Assembly: GCA_900548625.1 (NCBI GenBank) | Contig: URLO01000018.1 | Span: 1 to 33,842 of the forward strand | Source: an uncultured Eubacteriales bacterium | GTDB taxonomy: Bacteria > Bacillota > Clostridia > Oscillospirales > Oscillospiraceae | Length of the DNA: 33,842 nt | Reading direction: 5' to 3' | Shown here: positions 14,148 through 20,926 of the stretch, in pieces | How the letters are laid out: each line of letters opens with the position of its first letter | Numbering within the stretch: the stretch's first letter is position 1 | Notes under the pieces: model-generated | What the model saw: the letters and a program-made list of their open reading frames with translations, nothing else | Databases searched by the model: none | Told to the model about the DNA's origin: nothing | Translations under genes and position numbers: made by a program

Positions 14148-15632
14148 ATGAGCAAATGTGGATTTGACAATGATAAGTATTTGAAGCTGCAATCACAGAA
14201 GATCCTTGAGCGGGTCGACCACTTCGGCGGCAAGCTCTATCTGGAGTTCGGCGGCAAGCTCTTTGACGATTACCACGCCTCGCGCGTGCTGCCGGGCTTC
14301 GAGCCGGACAGCAAGATCAAAATGCTCCTTCAGCTCAAGGAGCAGGCGGAGATCGTCATTTCCATCAACGCCGCGCACATCGAAATGAGCAAGCGCCGCG
14401 GCGACCTCGGCATCACGTACGACATGGACGTGATGCGGCTGATCGACGCCTTCCGCGCCATCGGACTGTACGTCGGCAGCGTCGTCATCACGCAGTATCA
14501 CGGCCAGCATGCCGCAGACCTCTTTGAGCACAAGCTCGAGGCGCTCGGCGTGCGCGTCTACCGCCACTATCCGATCGACGACTATCCCTCGAACGTCCAG
14601 CTCATCGTCTCGGACGAGGGCTACGGCAAAAACGACTATGTCGAGACTTCCCGGCCCGTCGTCGTCGTGACCGCACCCGGACCCGGCTCCGGCAAAATGG
14701 CGACGTGCCTGAGCCAGCTCTATCACGAGCATCGCCGCGGCAACCGCGCGGGCTATGCGAAATATGAGACCTTCCCGGTCTGGAATCTGCCGCTCAAGCA
14801 TCCGGTGAACCTTGCCTACGAGGCCGCGACGGCAGATCTGGCGGATGTGAACATGATCGACCCCTTCCATCTTGAGGCCTACGGCGTCACGACCGTCAAT
14901 TATAACCGCGACATCGAGATCTTCCCCGTCGTCGAGGCCATGTTCCGCCGCATCTACGGCGAGTGCCCGTATAAGAGCCCGACGGACATGGGCGTCAACA
15001 TGGTCGGCTACGCCATCTCGGATGACGAGGTGTGCTGCGAGGCATCGAAGCAGGAGATCATCCGCCGCTATTTTGCCACGGCGTGCAGCGTGCGCAAGGG
15101 TCTCTCCGAGCCGGGTGAGCTCAAAAAGCAGGAAATGCTGATGCGCTATCTGAACATCGACCCCACCATGCGCCGCACTGTCCCTGCCGCACGCGCCAAG
15201 GCCGAGCAGACCGGCGCGCCTGCCGCCGCCATCGAGCTGCCGGACGGCCGCATCGTCACCGGCCGCACCTCCGGCCTGATGGGCGCGTCGTGCGCGGCGC
15301 TGCTCAACGCGCTCAAGCTCCTTGCGGGCATTGACGACAAGGTCAATCTGATCTCCCCGATGGTGCTCGCGCCCATTCAGCACCTCAAGGTCGAGCATCT
15401 GGGCAACACCAACCCGCGCCTGCACACCGACGAGGTTTTGATCGCACTTTCCATGAGCGCTGTCACCAACCCCACCGCCGAGCTGGCGATGGAGGCGCTG
15501 GCGGGACTTCGCGGAAGCGAGGTGCATTCGTCCGTCATTCTCTCGTCCGTCGATGAAAATGTGTTCAAAAAGCTCGGCGCGAACGTCACCTTCGAGCCGG
15601 TCTACCAGACCCATTCGCTGTATCACAAGTGA
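14148..15632 (+). CDS. DUF1846 domain-containing protein (UPF0371)
   Basis: The 494-residue product matches the DUF1846 family along its whole length (conserved N-terminal GFDNDKYLKLQSQKILERV, central GPGSGKMATCLSQLYHE, C-terminal NPTAELAMEALAGLRGSEVHSS). The central segment resembles a Walker A loop but has Met where Ser/Thr is usual. The family is widespread in Firmicutes and has no established function that I can name. ATG at 14148 is preferred over an earlier in-frame codon because GAGGTG lies about 7 nt upstream. It is first in a rightward operon with a GH3 enzyme 30 nt downstream; the link to cell-wall functions is only positional. Confidence 0.92.
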   Translation: MSKCGFDNDKYLKLQSQKILERVDHFGGKLYLEFGGKLFDDYHASRVLPGFEPDSKIKMLLQLKEQAEIVISINAAHIEMSKRRGDLGITYDMDVMRLIDAFRAIGLYVGSVVITQYHGQHAADLFEHKLEALGVRVYRHYPIDDYPSNVQLIVSDEGYGKNDYVETSRPVVVVTAPGPGSGKMATCLSQLYHEHRRGNRAGYAKYETFPVWNLPLKHPVNLAYEAATADLADVNMIDPFHLEAYGVTTVNYNRDIEIFPVVEAMFRRIYGECPYKSPTDMGVNMVGYAISDDEVCCEASKQEIIRRYFATACSVRKGLSEPGELKKQEMLMRYLNIDPTMRRTVPAARAKAEQTGAPAAAIELPDGRIVTGRTSGLMGASCAALLNALKLLAGIDDKVNLISPMVLAPIQHLKVEHLGNTNPRLHTDEVLIALSMSAVTNPTAELAMEALAGLRGSEVHSSVILSSVDENVFKKLGANVTFEPVYQTHSLYHK

Positions 15633-15662
15633 TCTCTCTTTCCGGATACAGGAGGAACGAGC

Positions 15663-17039
15663 ATGAGAAGAAAAAAGAAACGTTCACCCCTGACGGCGCT
15701 GGTCGTGATCCTCTGTCTGGCGCTGCTGGGCGGCGCGGGCTATCTTCTGTGGAGGGCGCTTCCGCAGAAAAAAGCGCCCGACACCGTTTCCTCGCTGGAA
15801 ACGGGCGCCGTTTTTGAAAATGACAACAGAAGCGCCGTCCAGCCGGAGCGCGAGCAGGACTACGACGGCGAGCGCCCTGCGCCGCAGACGCAGCAGGAGC
15901 CCGCGCAGGAGGAGCCTGTGCCAGATGAGCAGCCTGCGGAGCAGCCCGGGAGCGAGGCCTCGCCGGAGCAAACGCTTGCAAAGCAGACGCTTGCGGCCAT
16001 GTCGCTGGATGAGAAGATATGGCAGCTCTTTTTCGTCACGCCGGAGTCTCTGACCGGCTATCCGAAGGTCACGGAGGCGGGGCTTGCGACGAAGGAGGCG
16101 CTCGGCTACAAGCCGGTCGGCGGCCTGATCTATTTTGCGCAGAATCTGGAGGATCGGGAGCAGGTCACCGCCATGCTCACCACCGTCCAGACCTTCACGA
16201 AGATCCCGCTGTTCCTCGGCACCGACGAGGAGGGCGGCACGGTCAGCCGTGTCGGCTCAAACGCGGCGCTCGGCGGACAGAACATCGGGGATATGGCGTC
16301 CTACGGCGCGGCGGGCGACCCGGCGGCGCTCTATAACGCCATGTGTACCGTTGCCGGTATGCTGACGGGGCTGGGCTTCAACATGGACTTTGCGCCGGTC
16401 GCGGACGTGAGCGGCGGCAGAACGGACAACGTGATCGGCAGCCGTTCGTTCGGCACCGAGCCGGAGCTTTGTGCATCGATGGTCTCTGTGGCGCTGGGCG
16501 CCCTTCAGGACAGCGGCGTTGCCGCCTGCCTCAAGCACTTCCCGGGCTACGGCAGCGCCGTCACCGACGACCACTACGGCACATCGGTTCTGAACAAGAC
16601 TGCCGAGGAGCTGGAAGGCTGCGACCTGCTGCCGTTTGCCTCCGGCATTGAAGGCGGCGCGGCCTTTGTCATGGTCTCGCATCTGAGCGTGCCCGCCGTC
16701 ACCGGCGACGAGACGCCTGCCGATCTCTCCGAAAAAATAATTTCCGAGCTGCTGCGGAACAAACTCGGCTTTGAGAACGTCATAATCACAGACGCACAGA
16801 ATATGGCCTCCATCACCGACCACTACACCCCGGCTGAGGCCGCCGTCGGCGCGCTGAAAGCGGGCGCGGACATGATCCTCATGCCGGCCGACCTGAAGGC
16901 GGCGCATGACGGTGTGGCAGCGGCCGTGAAGGACGGCACGCTGAGCGAGGCACGTCTGAACGAAAGCGTCCTGCGCATCCTGACCGTCAAGGCACGCTTC
17001 GGCATTTTGACCGAGGTGCCGCAGGAGGACGCGGACTGA
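15663..17039 (+). CDS. Membrane-anchored GH3 family beta-N-acetylhexosaminidase-like enzyme
   Basis: The 458-residue protein has a basic N-terminus, one membrane segment (about 9-30), a Glu/Gln/Pro-rich spacer (about 50-105) and a single GH3 barrel (about 106-450). Active-site signatures are FLGTDEEGG (about 185-192), KHFPGYG (291-297) with the TDDH loop (D303, H304), and the predicted nucleophile D377 in ITDAQNM. This layout fits NagZ-like hexosaminidases, which remove N-acetylglucosamine from peptidoglycan fragments; here it would work outside the membrane. The KHFPG-x(n)-DDH loop supports NagZ over other GH3 types. ATG at 15663 follows AGGAGGAACGAGC. It is second in the operon. Confidence 0.9.
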   Translation: MRRKKKRSPLTALVVILCLALLGGAGYLLWRALPQKKAPDTVSSLETGAVFENDNRSAVQPEREQDYDGERPAPQTQQEPAQEEPVPDEQPAEQPGSEASPEQTLAKQTLAAMSLDEKIWQLFFVTPESLTGYPKVTEAGLATKEALGYKPVGGLIYFAQNLEDREQVTAMLTTVQTFTKIPLFLGTDEEGGTVSRVGSNAALGGQNIGDMASYGAAGDPAALYNAMCTVAGMLTGLGFNMDFAPVADVSGGRTDNVIGSRSFGTEPELCASMVSVALGALQDSGVAACLKHFPGYGSAVTDDHYGTSVLNKTAEELEGCDLLPFASGIEGGAAFVMVSHLSVPAVTGDETPADLSEKIISELLRNKLGFENVIITDAQNMASITDHYTPAEAAVGALKAGADMILMPADLKAAHDGVAAAVKDGTLSEARLNESVLRILTVKARFGILTEVPQEDAD

Positions 17040-17059
17040 GTAAATAAGGAGAGAGCATT

Positions 17060-17254
17060 ATGGAAAACAAGAAGCTATGCAGAGCGGCGTTTGACAAGAA
17101 GATCTTTGGCGTCTGCGGCGGCATCGCGCACTATCTGGGGGTCGATTCGACCATGGTGCGTCTGGTCACCGTGCTGCTGGTCTTTTTTGCGGGACTGAGC
17201 CTCTGGGCGTACATCATTGCGGCGCTCATCATGCCAGAAACATCGGAATATTGA
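17060..17254 (+). CDS. PspC domain protein
   Basis: This is a 64-residue membrane protein consisting of one PspC domain: a KKLCRAAFDKKIFGVCGGIAHYLGVD start followed by a single hydrophobic helix (about 35-58). PspC proteins take part in envelope-stress signalling in Proteobacteria; in Firmicutes small copies are common and poorly understood. ATG at 17060 follows AAGGAGAGAGC. It is the last gene of the operon, 20 nt after the GH3 gene. Two hairpins follow. Confidence 0.92.
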   Translation: MENKKLCRAAFDKKIFGVCGGIAHYLGVDSTMVRLVTVLLVFFAGLSLWAYIIAALIMPETSEY

Positions 17255-17271
17255 TTCAAAATGTCAAAGAC

Positions 17272-17302
17272 GGGCTTGTCGAAATACTTTTTTGACAAGC
17301 GC
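17272..17302. repeat. 31-nt hairpin motif, copy 1 (second copy at 20854-20884)
   Basis: GCTTGTC (17274-17280) pairs with GACAAGC (17294-17300). A competing pairing exists between TGTCAAA (17262-17268) and TTTGACA (17291-17297). Aligned without gaps, 22 of 31 positions match the hairpin at 20854-20884. It lies 17 nt after the pspC stop codon. Confidence 0.55.
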
Positions 17303-17303
17303 G

Positions 17304-17335
17304 AATGGAGCGTATCGATACAGATACGCTCCATT
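17304..17335 (+). terminator. Probable terminator of the DUF1846-GH3-pspC operon
   Basis: A perfect 13-bp stem (17304-17316 with 17323-17335, AATGGAGCGTATC arm) with a 6-nt loop. Only TCTC follows, so it is a weak U-run. It is the strongest hairpin after pspC. The flanking A and T residues in the stem also allow function on the other strand. Confidence 0.65.
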
Positions 17336-17370
17336 TCTCATGCCAACAGACTATGTAACAGGGTGCAGAC

Positions 17371-17541
17371 CCTTGGCTCTCCCTTCGGGAGAGCTGTCAC
17401 CGCAGGTGACTGAGAGGGTCTTGCGCCCGCGGGACGTCATCTGCCTGCGAAGGCGCCGGCATTTTCCGATTGGACATTGCTATTATTTGCCCTCTCCGTC
17501 CTCGCTGCGCTCGGCCACCTCTCCCACAGGGAGAGGCAAGG
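17371..17541. mobile_element. MITE-like intergenic repeat with imperfect terminal inverted repeats
   Basis: The left arm (17371-17418) begins CCTTGGCTCTCCC and the right arm (17490-17541) read in reverse begins CCTTGCCTCTCCC; both end in GAGAGGG. Each outer arm folds as an 8-bp hairpin (GCTCTCCC/GGGAGAGC on the left, CCTCTCCC/GGGAGAGG on the right), and the left has a second hairpin GTCACC/GGTGAC. Between them lie about 70 nt without coding potential. I recall this arrangement as a frequent non-coding repeat in gut Firmicutes genomes; no search was run. The gap 17255-17610 holds only this element and hairpins. Confidence 0.7.
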
Positions 17542-17548
17542 GGTGCCG

Positions 17549-17579
17549 GGAGGGAAACAGTTTTACGCCCTCCGACTTT
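17549..17579 (+). terminator. Weak terminator-like hairpin
   Basis: GGAGGG (17549-17554) can pair with CCCTCC (17568-17573) around a 13-nt loop and is followed by GACTTTTT. It could catch rightward read-through ahead of the convergent gene at 17611-19152. The stem is only 6 bp, so support is limited. Confidence 0.35.
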
Positions 17580-17610
17580 TTGCGTCCATCAAAAGATACG
17601 GAGATACACC

Positions 17611-19152
17611 CTAGGCGCTGCCTTGCGGCGCACGGCGGCGGACGCTCGGGTAGAGCGCCGCGTTTGTATGCGGAAGAAAGCGCGCCGCGATCATGTTTTC
17701 CACAAACCTGTCGATTTCGCCGAACTGCACATACGCGGCCTGTGCGGCAAACTGCCGCACGCGGGCGAGCTGCTCTGCCTCGAGCAGCAGCTTTTTCACG
17801 CCGCCGAGCGAGCTGTTGCCGAGGATTTTGAACTTTTCACGCGGAATGTCGGGATACATGCCGATGGTGACGGCAGATTCCAGATCGAGATGCGTGCCAA
17901 AGCCGCCTGAGAGATAAAACGTCCCCACTTCGTCAAGCGACACGCCTGCCGCCTCCATGAGCGTCTGCACCATCGTAAACGCAGCCGCCTTGCAGCGGAC
18001 AAACTCGGCAATGTCGTCCTGCGTGAACGAAAGCGGCCCGTTCGGCGACATGGCGTAGACAATGGCAGGGACGTTGCGCCCGCTTTTTTCCTCCCACACG
18101 GTCCGGATCTGGGGCGATGCGTCCGGGTCGAGCGTCCCGTCTCCGGCGATCCAGCCGGCAAGGTAGCCCTCGGCGATCAGATCGACGATGCCGGAGCCGC
18201 AGATGCCGAGCGGAGCCGCGCCGCCGATCGTCTCACAGCGCAGGCGGTTGTCTGCGCCGATGCGCACGCGGCAGACAGCGCCCGGCTCGGCGCGCATACC
18301 GGAGCGGCTGACCGCGCCCTCCAGCGCGGGACCTGCCGCGCCTGCGCCGGTCAGCAGATAGTCCCGGCAGCCGAGCGCCAGCTCGCCGTTCGTCCCGACG
18401 TCGAGAAACACCGCGAGGTCGGGGCGCGTGTCCATATCCGTCATCAAAAGCCCCGCCGTGATGTCGCCGCCGAGATAATTTGCGACGGCGGGCATACAGA
18501 ACACATTGCAGCAGAGCGGCAGCGCCAGCTCCGACGCCGGAACGATGCCGGGGTCGAGGAAAACGGGCGTGTAGGGGCTCTGGAAGACCTGCCACGGCTC
18601 GCAGCCGAGCAGAAGGTGTATCATCGTGGTGTTGCCGCCGATGCCGAGCACGGCGATCTCCTCCGGCAGGACGGCGGCTTTCTCGCAGCAGGAATCGATC
18701 AGACTGCGGATGCTGCCGAGCAGCAGCGTTTGCAGCTCGTGCAGATGCGCCGCGTTGTCCTTGGCGTAGAAAATGCGGTCGAGGATGTTGTCTCCGAGTG
18801 CGCACTGCCCGTTGAAGCAGCCTGCGCGGGACAGAACCTCGCCGTCCGGCAGGTGCAGCAGCTCCATTTCCAGCGTTGTCGTCCCAATGTCGAGCGCCAG
18901 CGCGAAAAACCGCGCGGTCGTGTCTCCGGGCTCGACGCGCACCACTGTCCAGCCGTGCTCTGCGGGACTGAGCGTCGCGGTCACGCGGTAGTCATCCGCA
19001 CGCAGAGCCGGATAGAGCGCCTGCATCGCCGCGAGCGTCATGTGTACCGTCTCCGGCTCCAGCGCCCGCAGCAGCCGCGCCCGGTCATCGAGCGGATCGT
19101 CTGCCGAGGGCTTCGGGAGCGTGAGATATTCCTTCCTTGCAAAGGGCTTCAT
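17611..19152 (-). CDS. RACo-like ASKHA protein (DUF4445) without the ferredoxin domain
   Basis: The 513-residue product has the linker typical of RACo proteins (EYLTLPKPSADDPLDDRARLL) at its start, a middle domain and a C-terminal ASKHA ATPase. ATPase motifs seen are DIGTTTLE (88-95), GIGGNTTMIH (170-179), FLDVGTNGE (249-257), the GAGAAGPALEGA segment and YLSGGFGTHLD near the end. RACo proteins use ATP to reductively reactivate corrinoid (B12) proteins, with electrons passing through an N-terminal [2Fe-2S] ferredoxin domain. That domain is absent here: the protein starts at the linker. ATG at 19152 follows GGAGG with 8-nt spacing; the short upstream frame has no ferredoxin cysteines. It is 40 nt after an IclR regulator. 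No corrinoid protein or methyltransferase is in the window. Confidence 0.87.
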   Translation of the reverse strand: MKPFARKEYLTLPKPSADDPLDDRARLLRALEPETVHMTLAAMQALYPALRADDYRVTATLSPAEHGWTVVRVEPGDTTARFFALALDIGTTTLEMELLHLPDGEVLSRAGCFNGQCALGDNILDRIFYAKDNAAHLHELQTLLLGSIRSLIDSCCEKAAVLPEEIAVLGIGGNTTMIHLLLGCEPWQVFQSPYTPVFLDPGIVPASELALPLCCNVFCMPAVANYLGGDITAGLLMTDMDTRPDLAVFLDVGTNGELALGCRDYLLTGAGAAGPALEGAVSRSGMRAEPGAVCRVRIGADNRLRCETIGGAAPLGICGSGIVDLIAEGYLAGWIAGDGTLDPDASPQIRTVWEEKSGRNVPAIVYAMSPNGPLSFTQDDIAEFVRCKAAAFTMVQTLMEAAGVSLDEVGTFYLSGGFGTHLDLESAVTIGMYPDIPREKFKILGNSSLGGVKKLLLEAEQLARVRQFAAQAAYVQFGEIDRFVENMIAARFLPHTNAALYPSVRRRAPQGSA

Positions 19153-19192
19153 GCCGGGTGCCTCCATGCGAAAAATGGTTTGTTTGACATGC

Positions 19193-19963
19193 TCAGCCTC
19201 TGTATCCGATGGCGGCGGAGATCTTTGCCGCGGCATCGGTCACAAGCACGATCGCCTGCTGGAATTCGTCCGTATGGAGCTGGCGGAACATGCCGACCGT
19301 GCCGAACGCATACGCGACCTCGCCGGAGGCGTTGCGGATGGGCGCGGAGACCGAACGCAGGCCGGGCTTGAACTCGCCGTTTTCCACGGCGTAGCCCTGC
19401 TCGCGGATGCGCTGAAGCTCCGCTGTGAACTGCTCCGGCTGCGTGAGCGTGTTGGGGGTGTAGGCCTTCAGCTCCGCCTGACGCAGGATGCGGCGGCACT
19501 CGGCCTGCGACACCGAGGCAAGAAACAGCTTTCCCTGCGACGTGCAGTGTGCCGGAAGGCGCGCGCCGACCTCGGAGACAACGCGCAGACTTGCGCGGCT
19601 CTCCTCCTCCGCCAGCGTCACGACGTTGGCGCGGTCAAAGACCGACAGGAAAACAGACTCGCCCAGCGTCTGACACACGCTCTGCATATACGGGCGGGCG
19701 ATCGTGCTGATGTCCCACGAATTGCTGACGGCGCAGCCATACTCAAACAGCCGGATCCCCAGCCAGTAGCGCCCGTCGGGGCCCTGCTCGATCAGTCCCG
19801 AGGCGCGCATCGTCGAAAGCAGACCGTGGATCGTGCTCTTGGGCCAGCCCGTCTCGCGGTAGAGATCCGTCAGCGCGGCAGGTCGTCCCTTTGCCGTCAG
19901 AATATCCAAAAGGGTGATGGCCTTTGCCACAGAATGAATGGTTTTTCCATCGTTTTCTGCCAT
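19193..19963 (-). CDS. IclR family transcriptional regulator
   Basis: The 256-residue product has an N-terminal winged helix-turn-helix (about 8-68; SVAKAITLLDIL, PKSTIHGLLSTM, YWLGIRLFEYG) and a C-terminal IclR effector domain (about 75-250), with the HCTSQGKLFLA and GYAVENGEFKPGLRSVSAPI segments typical of the family. IclR proteins bind small metabolites such as aromatic acids or glyoxylate; this ligand is unknown. ATG at 19963 follows AGGAGGGG. It is the first gene of a leftward unit with the RACo-like protein, so it probably regulates that gene and itself. A palindrome at 20038-20072 lies just upstream of its -35 box and is a candidate operator. Confidence 0.95.
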   Translation of the reverse strand: MAENDGKTIHSVAKAITLLDILTAKGRPAALTDLYRETGWPKSTIHGLLSTMRASGLIEQGPDGRYWLGIRLFEYGCAVSNSWDISTIARPYMQSVCQTLGESVFLSVFDRANVVTLAEEESRASLRVVSEVGARLPAHCTSQGKLFLASVSQAECRRILRQAELKAYTPNTLTQPEQFTAELQRIREQGYAVENGEFKPGLRSVSAPIRNASGEVAYAFGTVGMFRQLHTDEFQQAIVLVTDAAAKISAAIGYRG

Positions 19964-19992
19964 GTGTGTCCCCTCCTAAAAATCTTTTTTTC

Positions 19993-20021
19993 AGTATAAC
20001 AATTCTTTTGCACATCGACAA
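19993..20021 (-). promoter_or_regulatory. Promoter of the iclR-ASKHA unit
   Basis: Minus strand: TTGTCG (20016-20021), 17-nt spacer, TATACT (19993-19998). Start about 22 nt before the iclR ATG. Confidence 0.75.
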
Positions 20022-20037
20022 TAGGGCATATTCGACA

Positions 20038-20072
20038 TTGCCGAAAAGTATACTGCTTTTCAAGAACGGCAA
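20038..20072. promoter_or_regulatory. Palindrome between iclR and plsY, candidate IclR operator
   Basis: TTGCCG (20038-20043) and CGGCAA (20067-20072) are inverted, and inside them GAAAAG (20043-20048) pairs with CTTTTC (20056-20061). It lies 16 nt upstream of the iclR -35 box and 18 nt before the plsY -35 box, between two divergent promoters. IclR proteins usually bind such dyads near their own promoter. The regulator assignment is inference. Confidence 0.5.
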
Positions 20073-20090
20073 AAGTTTACCATATGTTCA

Positions 20091-20118
20091 TTGTAACTGG
20101 GCGCGAATGTGATACAAT
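20091..20118 (+). promoter_or_regulatory. plsY promoter
   Basis: TTGTAA (20091-20096), 16-nt spacer, TACAAT (20113-20118). Start about 27 nt before the plsY ATG at 20152. Confidence 0.7.
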
Positions 20119-20151
20119 AAATAAACTATATACTTGAAAGGAATCTGTGTC

Positions 20152-20769
20152 ATGCCTCCTGCTCTGTCGTATATTCTCAGCGCCGTGGCCGGGTATCTGC
20201 TCGGCTCGATCAGCATTTCGATCCTTCTCTCGCGCCATCTGTTTCATCAGGACATCCGTGGGGAGGGCAGCGGAAACGCAGGCGCGACGAATGTTGCGCG
20301 TGTATTCGGCCTGCGCGCGGGTGCGCTGACGTTTTTGGGGGACTTCCTGAAAACAGTGCTCTCGCTCTGGCTTGGAAATCTGCTCGGCGGCACGGTCGGC
20401 ATGTGCATCGCGGTCGCGGCAGCACTGATCGGGCACTGCTTCCCGGTCTACTACGGCTTCCGCGGCGGCAAGGCTGTCTCGGCGGGTGCGGCGGCGGCGC
20501 TTGCCATTGACTGGCGGGTATTTGTGATCGCGCTGGCTGTTTTTGCGGTGGCGGCGCTTTTGAGCCGGACGGCCTCCGTCTCGTCGATGTCGGCGGCGCT
20601 GGCAGTCGGCGTTTCCTCTATCTTTCTTGCGCCGACGGCGGCGCAGCGGATCCTCGGTGTGTTCACGGGGGTGCTCGTCATTGTGATGCACCGGAGCAAC
20701 ATCCGGCGGCTGCTTGCCGGCACGGAGCCGAAGTTCCACCCCGGCCAGAGACCGCCAAGGGCAAAATAA
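20152..20769 (+). CDS. plsY: Acyl-phosphate:glycerol-3-phosphate acyltransferase PlsY
   Basis: This integral membrane enzyme transfers an acyl group from acyl-phosphate to glycerol-3-phosphate, the first step of phospholipid synthesis in most bacteria. The 205-residue product has several membrane helices and all three PlsY motifs: GSGNAGATNVAR (near 42-53), GHCFPVYYGFRGGKAVSAG (about 104-122) and the C-terminal HRSNIRRLLAGTE. ATG at 20152 was chosen because AAAGGA lies 9 nt upstream; a TTG at 20134 precedes that site. It is a single-gene unit with its own promoter, followed by a strong bidirectional terminator. Confidence 0.96.
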   Translation: MPPALSYILSAVAGYLLGSISISILLSRHLFHQDIRGEGSGNAGATNVARVFGLRAGALTFLGDFLKTVLSLWLGNLLGGTVGMCIAVAAALIGHCFPVYYGFRGGKAVSAGAAAALAIDWRVFVIALAVFAVAALLSRTASVSSMSAALAVGVSSIFLAPTAAQRILGVFTGVLVIVMHRSNIRRLLAGTEPKFHPGQRPPRAK

Positions 20770-20819
20770 TCCCGAAGCGCAGCGCACAAATTATGCGCGC
20801 AGTCGGGTGCAGTCTTTTC

Positions 20820-20884
20820 AACCGCGAACCAAGCCCCTGCGCTTCGCGGTTGAGAGCTTGCCAAAAAGACTCTTTGACAAGCTC
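20820..20884. repeat. Two consecutive hairpins after plsY; the second is copy 2 of the 31-nt motif
   Basis: First hairpin: AACCGCGAA (20820-20828) with TTCGCGGTT (20843-20851). Second: GAGCTTG (20854-20860) with CAAGCTC (20878-20884), extended inward by CAAA/TTTG with one mismatch. The second aligns with 17272-17302 at 22 of 31 positions. Neither has a U-run directly after it; the real terminator follows at 20885. Confidence 0.6.
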
Positions 20885-20920
20885 AAAAAGCGTGACCGGA
20901 ACAATCCGGTCACGCTTTTT
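20885..20920. terminator. Bidirectional intrinsic terminator between plsY and jag
   Basis: A perfect 15-bp stem (20885-20899 with 20906-20920) closes a 6-nt loop AACAAT. The outer five pairs are A-T, giving T-runs on both strands. It serves plsY from the left and the rpmH-jag operon from the right. Confidence 0.95.
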
Positions 20921-20926
20921 GTCTGC

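Noticed and set aside
14193..15626. 477-codon minus-strand open frame
   Set aside because: It lies wholly opposite the DUF1846 gene, has no recognisable domain and is His/Val/Arg-rich in the way antisense frames are.
17272..17302. Hairpin after pspC as a standard terminator
   Set aside because: The T-run is in the loop rather than after the stem; the next hairpin at 17304-17335 is a better candidate.
19153..19236. Upstream extension of the RACo-like gene to supply the missing ferredoxin domain
   Set aside because: The extra 28 codons have no Cys motif, overlap the end of iclR and lie before the GGAGG site used by ATG 19152.
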